A DNA stretch of 64,000 nt from Pontibacter ruber (GTDB lineage Bacteria > Bacteroidota > Bacteroidia > Cytophagales > Hymenobacteraceae). The notes beneath the pieces are model-generated. The model made no database searches and had not been told where the DNA came from. It saw only the letters and a list, made by a program, of their open reading frames with translations. The position numbers and the translations under genes were made by a program. Position 1 is the stretch's first letter, and every line of letters begins with the position of its first letter. Below are positions 1-9,164 of this stretch, piece after piece. The DNA is taken from the NCBI RefSeq assembly GCF_023630205.1, contig NZ_JALPRR010000004.1, positions 310,001 to 374,000 on the forward strand, read 5' to 3'.

Positions 1-1
1 A

Positions 2-1195
2 GGCCTTGTGGTTGGTACGCTGATGAGTATCATCACAGAGTATTACACGGCCATGGGCAAAAAGCCTGTTAACTCCATTGTACAACAGTCTTCTACCGGG
101 CATGCTACAAACATTATTGCCGGTCTGGCCGTGGGGATGCACTCTACGGTTATGCCGATGATCGTGCTGGCAGCCGGTATCGTGTTTTCGTATGCGGCGG
201 CAGGCCTCTATGGTGTTGCCATAGCAGCCGCCGGTATGATGGCTACAACCGCCATGCAGCTGGCCATTGACGCCTTCGGCCCAATAGCTGATAACGCAGG
301 CGGCATTGCCGAAATGAGCGAACTGCCGAAAGAAGTACGCGGTCGTACCGATATTCTGGATGCCGTGGGGAACACTACTGCTGCTACCGGTAAAGGCTTT
401 GCCATTGCTTCGGCTGCCCTTACGTCGCTGGCGCTGTTTGCCGCTTTCGTAGGTATAGCCGGTATTTCTGCCATCGACTTGTACAAGGCACCTGTACTTG
501 CCGGCTTATTTATCGGCGCGATGATCCCGTTCATCTTCTCAGCGCTGGCAATTTCCGCGGTAGGCAGAGCGGCCATGGCCATGGTGCATGAGGTACGCCG
601 TCAGTTCCGCGAAATTCCGGGCATAATGGAAGGTACCGGGCAGCCGGAGTATGAAAAATGCGTGGCGATCTCAACACAAGCCGCTATCCGGGAAATGATG
701 TTGCCGGGTGCTATCGCCCTTATTGTGCCGGTTGTAGTTGGCTTTGGCTTGAAAGGCGTGTTCGAGGAAACCTCGTCAGCCGAGATTCTGGGCGGTCTGT
801 TGGCAGGTGTAACCGTTTCGGGGGTACTGATGGCGATGTTCCAGTCAAATGCCGGCGGCGCCTGGGATAACGCAAAGAAATCCTTTGAAAAAGGCGTGAT
901 GATCAACGGCGTGATGGAGTACAAAGGCTCCGATCCGCACAAAGCTTCTGTAACCGGCGATACGGTAGGCGATCCATTCAAGGATACTTCCGGTCCAAGT
1001 ATGAACATCCTCATCAAGCTGATGTCTATTGTGTCGCTGGTAATTGCGCCACACATTGCGCTGGAGCAGAAGCCTCCGATTCCGGAAGAACCAAAACTGA
1101 ACCAGGAAACACAGCAGTTAAGCCCGGAAACCGGCAAATTAAACAGCGAAGCTGCAACTACGGTAAGTATAAAAGGGCTGGTAGTACGTAACTAA
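2..1195 (+). CDS. hppA: Membrane-bound ion-translocating pyrophosphatase, C-terminal part
   Basis: The frame is open from the window edge, so this is only the C-terminal ~397 residues of a protein usually 700 or more residues long. It hydrolyses pyrophosphate and pumps H+ and/or Na+ across the inner membrane. Many hydrophobic helices are visible, with the conserved stretch [12 protein letters not shown] followed by [10 protein letters not shown] (about 370-399). In this family the AxxG form of that motif marks the K+-dependent subclass; K+-independent enzymes carry a lysine in the first position. The last ~40 residues form a hydrophilic Pro/Glu-rich tail. A strong hairpin terminator follows the stop. 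The family is certain; whether Na+, H+ or both are pumped cannot be read from this part. Confidence 0.95.
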   Translation, partial: GLVVGTLMSIITEYYTAMGKKPVNSIVQQSSTGHATNIIAGLAVGMHSTVMPMIVLAAGIVFSYAAAGLYGVAIAAAGMMATTAMQLAIDAFGPIADNAGGIAEMSELPKEVRGRTDILDAVGNTTAATGKGFAIASAALTSLALFAAFVGIAGISAIDLYKAPVLAGLFIGAMIPFIFSALAISAVGRAAMAMVHEVRRQFREIPGIMEGTGQPEYEKCVAISTQAAIREMMLPGAIALIVPVVVGFGLKGVFEETSSAEILGGLLAGVTVSGVLMAMFQSNAGGAWDNAKKSFEKGVMINGVMEYKGSDPHKASVTGDTVGDPFKDTSGPSMNILIKLMSIVSLVIAPHIALEQKPPIPEEPKLNQETQQLSPETGKLNSEAATTVSIKGLVVRN

Positions 1196-1217
1196 GCTAA
1201 GCAATTTATAGTTAAGA

Positions 1218-1249
1218 TAAGCCCAACCTTAGCGTTGGGCTTATTTTTT
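1218..1249 (+). terminator. Rho-independent terminator of hppA
   Basis: Perfect 10-bp stem (TAAGCCCAAC / GTTGGGCTTA), 6-nt loop, then a T-rich run, 22 bp after the hppA stop. The right arm overlaps the candidate -33 element of hpt. Confidence 0.85.
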
Positions 1250-1265
1250 ATTATCCTTACCTTTG
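1234..1265 (+). promoter_or_regulatory. Candidate Bacteroidota promoter of hpt
   Basis: TACCTTTG at 1258-1265 fits the Bacteroidota -7 consensus TAnnTTTG. A TTG at 1235-1237 lies 20 bp upstream, where the -33 TTTG/TTG is expected. It would start transcription near 1270, about 20 nt before the hpt ATG. The -33 element sits inside the hppA terminator hairpin. Prediction from sequence only. Confidence 0.5.
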
Positions 1266-1290
1266 TCTGATTCATCAACTATACACCAAC

Positions 1291-1830
1291 ATGGATCCTC
1301 GTACGATCAAGCTGCACGATTGTGAATTTAGTACCTATATTTTTGAAGAGGAGATAATTGCCCGCATCAGCATGCTGGCCGAACAGATCGATCAGGACTA
1401 TGCACACAAAAAGCCTTTGTTCCTGGCGGTGCTGAATGGTTCGTTTATGTTCGCCTCTGATCTATTAAAGCGCGTTACTATTCCCTGCGAGATTTCGTTT
1501 ATTCGTTTGTCGTCGTACCAGAACATGCAGAGCACTGGTAAAGTGAAGGAAGTACTCGGGCTGACGGAAGACGTACATAGCCGCCATGTGGTGGTGCTGG
1601 AAGATATTGTTGACACCGGCCATACAGTGCACAACCTTCTGCAGCAGCTCAACGAGCGCGGACCTGCCTCCATCGAGGTAGCCACACTGCTCATGAAGCC
1701 GGAATGCCTGCAGCACGACCTGAATATTAAGTATGTGGCCCGATCCATTCCCAACGATTTTGTTGTAGGCTACGGTCTGGATTATAATGGCCTGGGGCGC
1801 AACCTGCGCGATATCTACAAGATCGTGTAG
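1291..1830 (+). CDS. hpt: Hypoxanthine phosphoribosyltransferase
   Basis: Transfers the phosphoribosyl group of PRPP to hypoxanthine or guanine in cytoplasmic purine salvage. The 179-residue length is normal for the family. The PRPP-binding loop VVVLEDIVDTGHT is clear at about residues 107-119, and the substrate-side stretch FVVGYGLDYNGLGRNL lies near the C-terminus, as in bacterial HGPRTs. It starts at an ATG 26 nt downstream of a good TAnnTTTG element. The neighbours adk and obgE follow on the same strand, an arrangement I associate with Bacteroidota. Confidence 0.93.
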   Translation: MDPRTIKLHDCEFSTYIFEEEIIARISMLAEQIDQDYAHKKPLFLAVLNGSFMFASDLLKRVTIPCEISFIRLSSYQNMQSTGKVKEVLGLTEDVHSRHVVVLEDIVDTGHTVHNLLQQLNERGPASIEVATLLMKPECLQHDLNIKYVARSIPNDFVVGYGLDYNGLGRNLRDIYKIV

Positions 1831-1928
1831 CAACTTAACTGAGCAGTATAACCTCTTTGGATTTTACTTAAAGTTGAGGGCAAAGCGCCTTTATTAGAAA
1901 AAGTTAAACAGTACTGTAATATTATACT

Positions 1929-1936
1929 TAATTTTG
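1929..1936 (+). promoter_or_regulatory. Candidate -7 element upstream of adk
   Basis: TAATTTTG matches TAnnTTTG, 23 nt before the adk ATG. No clear -33 TTTG is seen at 19-21 bp upstream, so this is a weak call. An AAGTATA/TATACTT word overlaps just upstream. Confidence 0.35.
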
Positions 1937-1959
1937 CCTTTTATTCTTAATCAGAAACT

Positions 1960-2550
1960 ATGCTCAATATCGTCTTGTTTGGCCCTCCGGGAGCCGGGAA
2001 AGGTACACAAAGTCAAAAGCTGATTGACAAATACAACCTCATACACCTCTCGACAGGTGACTTGCTCCGTTCAGAAATCGCTGCCGGTACCGAGCTGGGG
2101 CTGAAAGCAAAATCACTGATGGATAATGGGCTGCTCGTGCCTGATGAAGTAGTGATCGGTATGATCGCCAGCAAAATACAGGAGAACAAGCATGCAAACG
2201 GTTTCATCTTCGATGGTTTTCCGCGCACTGTACCGCAGGCACAGGGGCTTGACAAGTTGCTGTTTGAGAATAATACCGAAATCTCCTGCATGATCGCCCT
2301 GAAAGTGGATGACGAGGAGTTAACTAAGCGTCTGCTGCTGCGTGGCCAGACCTCAGGCCGTCCAGACGACCAGAACGAGGAGTTGATCCGCAAGCGCGTG
2401 CAGGAATATAATACCAAAACTACCCCAGTGGCAGATTACTACGCCGGCCAGGGTAAGTTTTATGCGGTAGATGGCATCGGCGAGATCGACGAGATCTTTG
2501 CCCAGCTCTGCAAGCACATCGATTCTTTGCTGGAAAAGCAGAAGAAGTAA
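1960..2550 (+). CDS. adk: Adenylate kinase
   Basis: Interconverts ATP + AMP and 2 ADP in the cytoplasm. The P-loop GPPGAGKGTQ lies at residues 8-17, the AMP-site motif DGFPRT near residue 85, and a short lid region RGQTSGRPDD near residue 127. At 196 residues it is the short-lid type without the zinc-binding insertion of ~214-residue enzymes; no Cys-rich lid is present. It lies 46 bp upstream of obgE and may be co-transcribed with it. Identification is secure. Confidence 0.96.
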   Translation: MLNIVLFGPPGAGKGTQSQKLIDKYNLIHLSTGDLLRSEIAAGTELGLKAKSLMDNGLLVPDEVVIGMIASKIQENKHANGFIFDGFPRTVPQAQGLDKLLFENNTEISCMIALKVDDEELTKRLLLRGQTSGRPDDQNEELIRKRVQEYNTKTTPVADYYAGQGKFYAVDGIGEIDEIFAQLCKHIDSLLEKQKK

Positions 2551-2596
2551 GAATAAGACAAAGCAAATAATCAAAGTATAATTACGCATACCCGGT

Positions 2597-3589
2597 TTGG
2601 CATCATCCAACTTTATAGATTACGTTAAGATCTGCTCGCGCTCCGGACACGGAGGGGCGGGTTCCGCACACTTGCACCGCGACAAGATGACTGCGAAAGG
2701 CGGTCCTGACGGCGGCGACGGCGGCCGTGGCGGCCACGTTATCCTGCGCGGCAACTCGCAGCTCTGGACGTTGCTGCACCTGCAGTACCGCAAGCACGTG
2801 ATCGCCGAAAACGGTCATAATGGTGGCCCAAGCCACTCAACCGGAGCTCAGGGTAAAGATGAAGTGCTCGAGGTGCCGCTGGGTACCATCGCCCGTAATT
2901 CCGAGACCGGTGAGTTTATGTGCGAGATCACCGAGGATGGCCAGGAAATCATACTTACCCCGGGTGGCCGTGGGGGCTTAGGCAATGCCCATTTCAAATC
3001 TGCTACCAACCAAACGCCCCGCCACGCACAGCCTGGCGAGGAAGGTATAGAGGAGTGGGTGATCCTGGAGCTGAAGCTGCTGGCCGACGTTGGCCTGGTG
3101 GGTTTCCCGAATGCCGGTAAGTCTACTTTGCTGTCTGTTGTTTCGGCGGCCAAGCCTAAAATTGCCAACTATGCTTTTACCACCCTGGAGCCTAACCTGG
3201 GTGTAGTGGCCTACCGCGACTACAAGTCGTTTGTGATGGCTGATATCCCCGGTATCATAGAGGGCGCCTCAGAAGGGAAAGGCCTGGGAATTCGTTTCCT
3301 ACGCCACATCGAGCGGAACTCCATGTTGCTGTTTATGGTTTCCTGTGAGAGTGCCGACATTGCCGGAGAATACAACATCCTGCTAAACGAACTGGAAAAG
3401 TATAACCCCGAGTTGCTCGATAAAAAGCGTATCCTGGCAATTACCAAGTCAGATATGCTGGACGAGGAACTGGAAGAAGAAATGCGCAAGACATTGCCGG
3501 AAGGCTTGCCAGCCGTGTTCATCTCCAGTATAACGGGTAAAAATATCACCCAATTAAAAGACTTGATCTGGGAAGCACTCAACAGCTAG
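2597..3589 (+). CDS. obgE: Obg family GTPase CgtA/ObgE
   Basis: Ribosome-associated GTPase acting in late 50S assembly and the stress response. The glycine-rich Obg fold occupies residues ~1-158 (GGDGGRGG). The GTPase domain follows, with G1 [10 protein letters not shown]3 DIPG and G4 TKSD. The start is a TTG at 2597: the protein then begins [12 protein letters not shown], the usual N-terminus of Obg in this phylum, and no in-frame ATG fits better. The 330-residue length lacks the long C-terminal OCT extension of some homologues. A terminator follows at 3615. Confidence 0.95.
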   Translation: MASSNFIDYVKICSRSGHGGAGSAHLHRDKMTAKGGPDGGDGGRGGHVILRGNSQLWTLLHLQYRKHVIAENGHNGGPSHSTGAQGKDEVLEVPLGTIARNSETGEFMCEITEDGQEIILTPGGRGGLGNAHFKSATNQTPRHAQPGEEGIEEWVILELKLLADVGLVGFPNAGKSTLLSVVSAAKPKIANYAFTTLEPNLGVVAYRDYKSFVMADIPGIIEGASEGKGLGIRFLRHIERNSMLLFMVSCESADIAGEYNILLNELEKYNPELLDKKRILAITKSDMLDEELEEEMRKTLPEGLPAVFISSITGKNITQLKDLIWEALNS

Positions 3590-3614
3590 ACTCAGCCAGA
3601 ATATGAAAAATTGG

Positions 3615-3652
3615 ATCGGTAGAGGCTGCAAAGCTGTCTACCGATTTTTTTT
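3615..3652 (+). terminator. Terminator of obgE
   Basis: Nine-bp stem ATCGGTAGA / TCTACCGAT around a 13-nt loop, followed by eight Ts, 25 bp after the obgE stop. Confidence 0.85.
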
Positions 3653-3887
3653 AAATGTGTGAATGGGTGAATTTTGAATGAGTTAATTACTCTTTACTCC
3701 TGTTGTTATCCTGTAAAGGATCTTGTGGGACGGGAGGATAAGCAGTAACGACAAAGTATAAAATTGGGATTCTCCTACCTGATTCACTCATTCAGAATTA
3801 ACCTGTGCCATTCTGGCACAAGCTTGCCTTTGGCAAGACAATTGAAAAGATAAAGAAGACCTATTAACCTAACTTTTTTAAGGCATT
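3653..3887 (+). promoter_or_regulatory. Leader region of grpE-dnaJ with two small hairpins
   Basis: Non-coding. Two adjacent short inverted repeats are visible: GTGCCA-TTC-TGGCAC (3805-3819) and CTTGCC-TTT-GGCAAG (3823-3837), 51-83 bp before the grpE ATG. There is no CIRCE element. No convincing TTTG/TAnnTTTG pair was found. A regulatory role is inference. Confidence 0.3.
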
Positions 3888-4442
3888 ATGTCAGATAAAG
3901 ATATTAAGAAAGAGCAGGAAAACGAGGAACTGCAAGAAAACACTGCCAATACGGAAGAAAACGGGCAGGATCAGGATCAGGAAGTCGCTTCGGAAGAAGG
4001 AGCTGCCCTGGCCGAGCTTGCAGAGATGAAAGATAAATACATCCGCCTGATGGCTGAGTTTGAGAACTTCAGACGCCGTACTGCCAAAGAGCGCATCGAG
4101 CTTTCCAAAACTGCTACACAAGACCTGATGAGCGAGCTGCTTCCTGTACTGGATGATATGGAGCGTGCCCGTAAGTCGATGGAAGAAACGAAAGACGTAG
4201 ATGCCATGCTGCAGGGTCTGGAACTGGTTTTCCATAAACTGAAGCATGTAACGCAACAGAAAGGTCTGAAAATAATTGAGATTCATCAGGGCGACGAATT
4301 CAACAGCGATCTTCACGAGGCAATTACCCAGATACCAGCGCCGTCAGATGATCTGAAAGGCAAAATCATCGACGTGATCGAGAAGGGGTATACCTTGAAT
4401 GACAAAGTGATCCGTTTCGCTAAAGTTATTATAGGAGCGTAA
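3888..4442 (+). CDS. grpE: Nucleotide exchange factor GrpE
   Basis: Releases ADP from DnaK in the Hsp70 cycle. The 184 residues comprise an acidic, disordered N-terminus (to ~residue 40), a long coiled-coil helix containing LMAEFENFRRRTAKER, and a C-terminal beta domain ending near GYTLNDKVIRFAKVIIG, the classic GrpE end. It lies 3 bp upstream of dnaJ, so the two are surely one operon. dnaK is not in the window. Confidence 0.95.
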   Translation: MSDKDIKKEQENEELQENTANTEENGQDQDQEVASEEGAALAELAEMKDKYIRLMAEFENFRRRTAKERIELSKTATQDLMSELLPVLDDMERARKSMEETKDVDAMLQGLELVFHKLKHVTQQKGLKIIEIHQGDEFNSDLHEAITQIPAPSDDLKGKIIDVIEKGYTLNDKVIRFAKVIIGA

Positions 4443-4445
4443 GCA

Positions 4446-5591
4446 ATGGCTAAGAGAGATTACTACGAGGTGTTGGGGGTGGCCAAAGGTGCCAGCCAGG
4501 AGGAGATCAAGAAGGCTTACCGCAAGCTGGCCATCAAATACCACCCGGACAAAAACCCGGACGATCATACGGCAGAAGACAAGTTTAAGGAAGCTGCTGA
4601 GGCCTACGAGGTACTGAGCGACGACCAGAAGCGTGCCCGCTACGACCAGTTTGGTCACCAGGGCATGAACGGCGGCTTCGGCGGTGGCGGCATGAACATG
4701 GAAGATATCTTCTCTCAGTTCGGCGACATCTTCGGTGGCGGCAGCCCGTTTGAAAGCTTCTTTGGCGGCGGACGCCCAGGTGGTGGCGGTCGACGCACGC
4801 GCAAAGGAAGCAACCTGCGCATCAAGCTGAAGCTGAACCTGGAAGAGGTAGCTAATGGCGTAGAGAAGAAGATAAAGGTGAAGCGCCATGTGGCGTGCAG
4901 CACCTGTGGGGGCAACGGTGCCAAGAACGGTACCGACATGCAGACCTGTAACTCGTGCCAGGGTTCGGGCCAGGTGCGCAAGGTAGTAAATACCATGCTG
5001 GGCCAGATGGTTTCAACGCAAACCTGCCCTACCTGTAACGGTGAAGGCAGAATTGTAACCAAGAACTGCGACGTATGCCATGGCAGCGGCCGTGAGCTTC
5101 AGGAAGAAGTGATCACGATCAACGTGCCGGCCGGCGTAATGGATGGCATGCAGCTGTCTATGGGCGGCAAAGGCAACGTGCCGGAGCGTGGTGGTATACC
5201 AGGTGATTTGCTCATCCAGATCGAGGAAGAGCCGCACCCAACCCTGAAGCGCGATGGCAACAACGTGATATTCGACCAGTACATCAGCTTTGTGGATGCC
5301 GCACTTGGCGCTGATATTGAGGTGCCCACCATTGGCGGTAAGGTGAAGATCAACATCAAACCGGGTACGCAAAGCGGTGAGATCTTCCGACTGCGTGGCA
5401 AAGGTATCAAAGACATCAACGGGTATGGCAAAGGCGATCAGCTGATCCATATCAACGTTTGGACTCCGAAGAGCCTGAGCAGTGAGGAGCGTGCTACGCT
5501 GGAGCGCCTGCGCGATTCATCTAACTTTGCGCCGCACCCGGGCAAGAACGACAAAGGGTTTTTCGAGAAAGTTAAAGACTATTTCCAATAA
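4446..5591 (+). CDS. dnaJ: Chaperone DnaJ (Hsp40, type I)
   Basis: Co-chaperone that delivers substrates to DnaK and stimulates its ATPase. The 381 residues contain the J-domain (1-70) with the HPD motif in [10 protein letters not shown], a Gly/Phe-rich linker (~75-120), four CxxCxGxG zinc-finger repeats ([32 protein letters not shown]), and two C-terminal substrate-binding barrels. All type I features are present. It is translated 3 bp after grpE and followed by a terminator at 5624. Confidence 0.97.
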   Translation: MAKRDYYEVLGVAKGASQEEIKKAYRKLAIKYHPDKNPDDHTAEDKFKEAAEAYEVLSDDQKRARYDQFGHQGMNGGFGGGGMNMEDIFSQFGDIFGGGSPFESFFGGGRPGGGGRRTRKGSNLRIKLKLNLEEVANGVEKKIKVKRHVACSTCGGNGAKNGTDMQTCNSCQGSGQVRKVVNTMLGQMVSTQTCPTCNGEGRIVTKNCDVCHGSGRELQEEVITINVPAGVMDGMQLSMGGKGNVPERGGIPGDLLIQIEEEPHPTLKRDGNNVIFDQYISFVDAALGADIEVPTIGGKVKINIKPGTQSGEIFRLRGKGIKDINGYGKGDQLIHINVWTPKSLSSEERATLERLRDSSNFAPHPGKNDKGFFEKVKDYFQ

Positions 5592-5623
5592 GCATTACCC
5601 TCTATAGTTTAAATTTAGCTGGA

Positions 5624-5658
5624 GCCTGCCTTCCCTTTCAGGAATGGCAGGCTTTTTT
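5624..5658 (+). terminator. Terminator of grpE-dnaJ
   Basis: Stem GCCTGCC / GGCAGGC (5624-5630 / 5646-5652) around a 15-nt partly paired loop, followed by TTTTTT. Confidence 0.8.
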
Positions 5659-5800
5659 GCGTAAAAGGATTTGTCTGCCGTAGCACGCCTCTTATCGGGT
5701 TCACACTGCCACTGGTCGATAAATATAGACTCTAACATATATAAAGTTGTCTCTTACTCGCATTAGAACTATTTTTGATCAACACTAAAGGTTATCAGCA

Positions 5801-6712
5801 TTGAGCATCCTTAAAATAGACGGCGTATCCAAGCGTTACGCCAACCACACCGCCCTTGACCATGTAAGCTTCGACATCCCGCAGGGTTGTATCTTTGGCT
5901 TGCTGGGCCCCAACGGAGCCGGTAAAACATCCCTTATCCGCATCATCACCCAGATAACGGGTGCCGACACAGGCGAAATATACTTTAAAGGCGAGCGCCT
6001 GCGACCTGACCACATCAAAGACATGGGCTACCTGCCCGAAGAGCGGGGCCTGTACAAAAAGATGAAGGTAGGCGAGCAGCTGCTATACTTAGCCCAATTA
6101 AAAGGCCTGACAAAAGACGAAGCCCGGCAGCGCATCAAGGCTTGGGTGAACCGATTCGAGATACGCGACTGGCTCGACAAGAACATTGAAGACCTTTCGA
6201 AAGGGATGCAGCAGAAGGTGCAGTTTATTGCCACGGTGCTGCACGAGCCTTCGCTCATCATCCTTGACGAGCCTTTCTCCGGCTTCGACCCGATCAACGC
6301 CAACCTGATCAAGGATGAGATCCTGCGGTTGCGGGATAATGGCGCTACTATCATTTTCTCTACGCACCGCATGGAGTCGGTAGAGGAACTGTGCGACAAC
6401 ATCGCCCTCATCAACCGATCCCGTAAGGTGCTGGACGGGCCGGTGCGGGAAATCAAGAACGCTTACAAAACAGATACCTACCAGATCATAGGCAATGGCA
6501 AGCTCATGGTGCTGTCCCCGGACTTTGAGGTGCTGGAGCAGCACGAGAACCACGGTGTGTTCCGCGCTGCCATTAGGCTCCTGAATAACACCAGCCCAAA
6601 CGACCTGCTCCGTTACCTGCTCGACAAAGTAGAGATACACTCGTTTGTAGAGCTGGTACCAAGTATAAATGATATTTTCATCCGAAAAGTAAAAGAACCG
6701 CAACATGCATAA
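5801..6712 (+). CDS. ABC transporter ATP-binding protein
   Basis: ATPase subunit of an ABC-2 type exporter; drives the permease encoded next. Visible motifs are Walker A GPNGAGKTS (near residue 38), signature LSKGMQQKVQ, Walker B IILDEPFSGFDP and the switch His in FSTHRM. A ~90-residue C-terminal extension follows the nucleotide-binding domain, as in NatA-like subunits (DUF4162 type). The start is a TTG (MSILKIDGVSKRY). The end overlaps the permease start by 8 bp, so translation is coupled. The NatA-like assignment is family-level; the substrate is unknown. Confidence 0.9.
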   Translation: MSILKIDGVSKRYANHTALDHVSFDIPQGCIFGLLGPNGAGKTSLIRIITQITGADTGEIYFKGERLRPDHIKDMGYLPEERGLYKKMKVGEQLLYLAQLKGLTKDEARQRIKAWVNRFEIRDWLDKNIEDLSKGMQQKVQFIATVLHEPSLIILDEPFSGFDPINANLIKDEILRLRDNGATIIFSTHRMESVEELCDNIALINRSRKVLDGPVREIKNAYKTDTYQIIGNGKLMVLSPDFEVLEQHENHGVFRAAIRLLNNTSPNDLLRYLLDKVEIHSFVELVPSINDIFIRKVKEPQHA

Positions 6713-8030
6713 AATATGGTTAATTGTACAGCGCGAGTACCTGACCCGGGTACGTAAGAAGAGCTTTATCATCATGACCTTCCTGACACCGCTGTTGCTG
6801 GCTGCCTTTATGGTAATACCTGCCTGGCTTGCCACCGTGTCGGATAGCGCCGATGTGGTGATGGTGCTGGACGAGAGCGGCAAGTTTGCCAACAAGCTGG
6901 AGAACAAAAAAGACCTGCAGTTTATGACGCTGCACGGCGATCTAGAAAATGCCAAGGAAGTATACCGCCAAACCGACAATACGGCGCTGCTTTACATTCC
7001 GCCCCTTGACATCGAAAACCCGGAGGGCATCAAAGTATACTCCAAGAAGAACACCAGCCTGCAGACCAAGATCCGGCTGGAGAACATGCTGGAGAAGGAA
7101 ATCGAAAACCAACGGTTTGTAGCCTCCGGCATTGACCGTGCGCTGCTGGATAAAATGAAAGCCGAGGTATCTGTAACCACAGTAAAGCTGAGCGGCAAGG
7201 AGGAGGAAGACAACAACGCTTTCGTAACCTCTGGTGCGGGTATCATCGGGGCAGTGATCATCTACTTCTTTATTTTCCTGTATGGGGTGCAGATCATGCG
7301 CGGCGTGATCGAAGAGAAGACAAACCGAATTGTGGAGGTGATGATCTCGTCGGTGAAGCCTTTTCAGCTGATGATGGGCAAGATCATCGGTATAGCCGGT
7401 GTGGGCCTGACGCAGTTTCTGTTGTGGGTTATACTTTCTTCGATCGTTGTTACAGGAGTACAGGCTGCTTTTGGCATTGATGCGGCGCCAACGCCAATAG
7501 AGCAGATCGAGGCTGGGCGTGCAGAGGCAACAGGCGAGGAGGTAGTGCAAGAGCAGAACGATACAGCCATGTTAGCCGACGTCAGCAATGCCATTGCCAA
7601 CCTGAACTTCCCGCTGCTCATTGGCTGCTTTTTGTTTTACTTTTTAGGGGGATACCTGCTGTACGGCTCATTGTTCGGGGCCATAGGCGCCGCCGTCGAC
7701 AACGAGACCGATACGCAGCAGTTTATGTTCCCGATCACGATACCGCTCATAATATCCTTTATTATGTCGTACACGGTGGTGCTGAAAAACCCGGATGGAC
7801 CGGTTGCCTTCTGGATGTCGGTGATCCCGTTTACCTCGCCGATCGTGATGATGGTGCGCGTACCGTTTGGCGTGCCAGCCAGCGAATTGCTGCTGTCTAT
7901 GGCGCTGCTCGTGGCAGGCTTTATCTTCACTACCTGGATCGCCTCGCGTATCTATCGTGTTGGTATCCTGATGTATGGCAAAAAGATCAATTACAAAGAA
8001 CTGTCGAAATGGTTGTTTTACAGAGTATAA
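6705..8030 (+). CDS. ABC-2 type exporter permease (NatB-like)
   Basis: 441-residue membrane partner of the preceding ATPase. One N-terminal transmembrane helix (residues ~20-45) is followed by a ~140-residue extracytoplasmic domain. A cluster of about five helices follows from GAGIIGAVIIYFF onward. A hydrophilic Gln/Glu-rich insertion (about residues 268-290) interrupts the second half. This is the ABC2_membrane_3 / NatB layout. NatAB of Bacillus exports Na+, but many relatives have other or unknown substrates, so no substrate is claimed. A terminator follows at 8051. Confidence 0.85.
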   Translation: MHKIWLIVQREYLTRVRKKSFIIMTFLTPLLLAAFMVIPAWLATVSDSADVVMVLDESGKFANKLENKKDLQFMTLHGDLENAKEVYRQTDNTALLYIPPLDIENPEGIKVYSKKNTSLQTKIRLENMLEKEIENQRFVASGIDRALLDKMKAEVSVTTVKLSGKEEEDNNAFVTSGAGIIGAVIIYFFIFLYGVQIMRGVIEEKTNRIVEVMISSVKPFQLMMGKIIGIAGVGLTQFLLWVILSSIVVTGVQAAFGIDAAPTPIEQIEAGRAEATGEEVVQEQNDTAMLADVSNAIANLNFPLLIGCFLFYFLGGYLLYGSLFGAIGAAVDNETDTQQFMFPITIPLIISFIMSYTVVLKNPDGPVAFWMSVIPFTSPIVMMVRVPFGVPASELLLSMALLVAGFIFTTWIASRIYRVGILMYGKKINYKELSKWLFYRV

Positions 8031-8050
8031 ACACCTGACCAAAGTATACC

Positions 8051-8084
8051 ATAGCCGGTGCCTCAGGTGCCGGCTATTTTTTTG
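8051..8084 (+). terminator. Terminator of the ABC exporter operon
   Basis: Stem ATAGCCGG / CCGGCTAT (8051-8058 / 8070-8077), then a T-rich run. Confidence 0.85.
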
Positions 8085-8118
8085 TATTTTGCGTTAGGTA
8101 TCCTTATCGATCGTACTC

Positions 8119-9006
8119 ATGAAGAATCTGATTATTCTAACCTTGTCGCTGCTGATGACAACTCTTTTCACTTCAACTGCTTCTGCACAGGATAAGCCCG
8201 CTTACCAGCTGTTTACAGCCAAAGGCAAAAGTATAAAGTATGGCAAAATGCTGGATGAGCTGGAGAAGGCCGATGTTGTGCTGTTCGGAGAACAGCACAA
8301 CGACCCGATCGCGCATTGGCTGCAACTGGAAGTATCTAAAAGCCTGCACAAGGTTCATCAGCAGAATTTTGTACTTGGTGCAGAAATGTTTGAAGCTGAC
8401 GTGCAACTGGTGCTGGACGAATACCTGGCCGGACAGGTACCGGAAACCAATTTTGAGCAGGAGGCCAGGCCCTGGCCCAACTATAAAACAGACTACAAGC
8501 CGGTCGTGCGGTTTGCCAAGGAAGCCAATATCCCGTTCATTGCTACCAATGTGCCGCGTCGCTATGCTGCCATGGTCTCTGCGGGCAGCCTGAAAGCACT
8601 TGATGGCATAACGGCAGATGCTAAAAAGTATATCGCTCCGCTACCCATAACTGTGGACATGAACCTGCCGGGCTATAAAAACATGCTGGCGATGTTTGGC
8701 AGCAGCAGCCACGGCAATACCCGCAGCGAAAACATTGTGCAGGCACAAGCCTTGAAAGATGCTACCATGGCGCACTTTATACTTCAGCAAACGGGCAGCA
8801 GCAAAAAACTGCTACACCTGAACGGCGCCTATCATTCCGACAACTTCGAAGGCATAGGCTGGTACCTGAAACAGGGTAATCCGCAGATCAAAACACTTAC
8901 CATTACCACCGTGCTGCAGGAGGACCTGGAGAAATTACTTAAAGAGAACGAGCAGAAAGCAGATTTTATACTTGTAGTTCCAGCAAGTATGACGAGGACG
9001 TTTTAG
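8119..9006 (+). CDS. ChaN-family haem/iron-binding protein
   Basis: Family-level call: ChaN-like, 'haem-binding uptake, Tiki superfamily' (formerly DUF399). A signal peptide with hydrophobic core LIILTLSLLMTTLF ends near ASAQ, so the product is exported. Family hallmarks are VVLFGEQHNDPIAHWLQLEV, GAEMFEADVQ and the late LLHLNGAYHSDNFEG. Campylobacter ChaN binds haem dimers at an outer-membrane site; a role in iron or haem handling here is inferred. The 295 residues are typical. It is monocistronic, followed by the repeat-filled gap 9007-9461. Confidence 0.8.
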   Translation: MKNLIILTLSLLMTTLFTSTASAQDKPAYQLFTAKGKSIKYGKMLDELEKADVVLFGEQHNDPIAHWLQLEVSKSLHKVHQQNFVLGAEMFEADVQLVLDEYLAGQVPETNFEQEARPWPNYKTDYKPVVRFAKEANIPFIATNVPRRYAAMVSAGSLKALDGITADAKKYIAPLPITVDMNLPGYKNMLAMFGSSSHGNTRSENIVQAQALKDATMAHFILQQTGSSKKLLHLNGAYHSDNFEGIGWYLKQGNPQIKTLTITTVLQEDLEKLLKENEQKADFILVVPASMTRTF

Positions 9007-9164
9007 GGAGTTCTGAGTTCTGAGTCACGAGTTGTCCAACCACCCCTGCCCCTCCTTGTCTAAGGAGGGGAGCTTGGTCTTACTTATACTTATACTACAA
9101 GTATAGTTTCATAGCTGCTGTTGGTCATCCCCCTGCCCCCTTCAAAGGGGGACTTGGTAGAAGT
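9007..9164. repeat. GC-rich hairpin repeats at the outer end of module copy 1
   Basis: Two stem-loops: CCCCTCCTT-GTCT-AAGGAGGGG (9049-9070), flanked by CCAACCACCCCTG and AGCTTGG, and CCCCCTT-C-AAAGGGGG (about 9136-9151). Close relatives occur at 22377-22420, 22466-22493, 42090-42125 and 42160-42240, each time on the same side of the 230-bp core repeat. Confidence 0.8.

Noticed and set aside
3814-3828. TGGCACAAGCTTGC upstream of grpE resembling a sigma-54 promoter
   Set aside because: The GG-to-GC distance is one base short of the sigma-54 spacing, and the segment is fully explained by two short hairpins. A second match, TGGCAAGACAATTG, has correct spacing but ends in TTGA, not TTGC.
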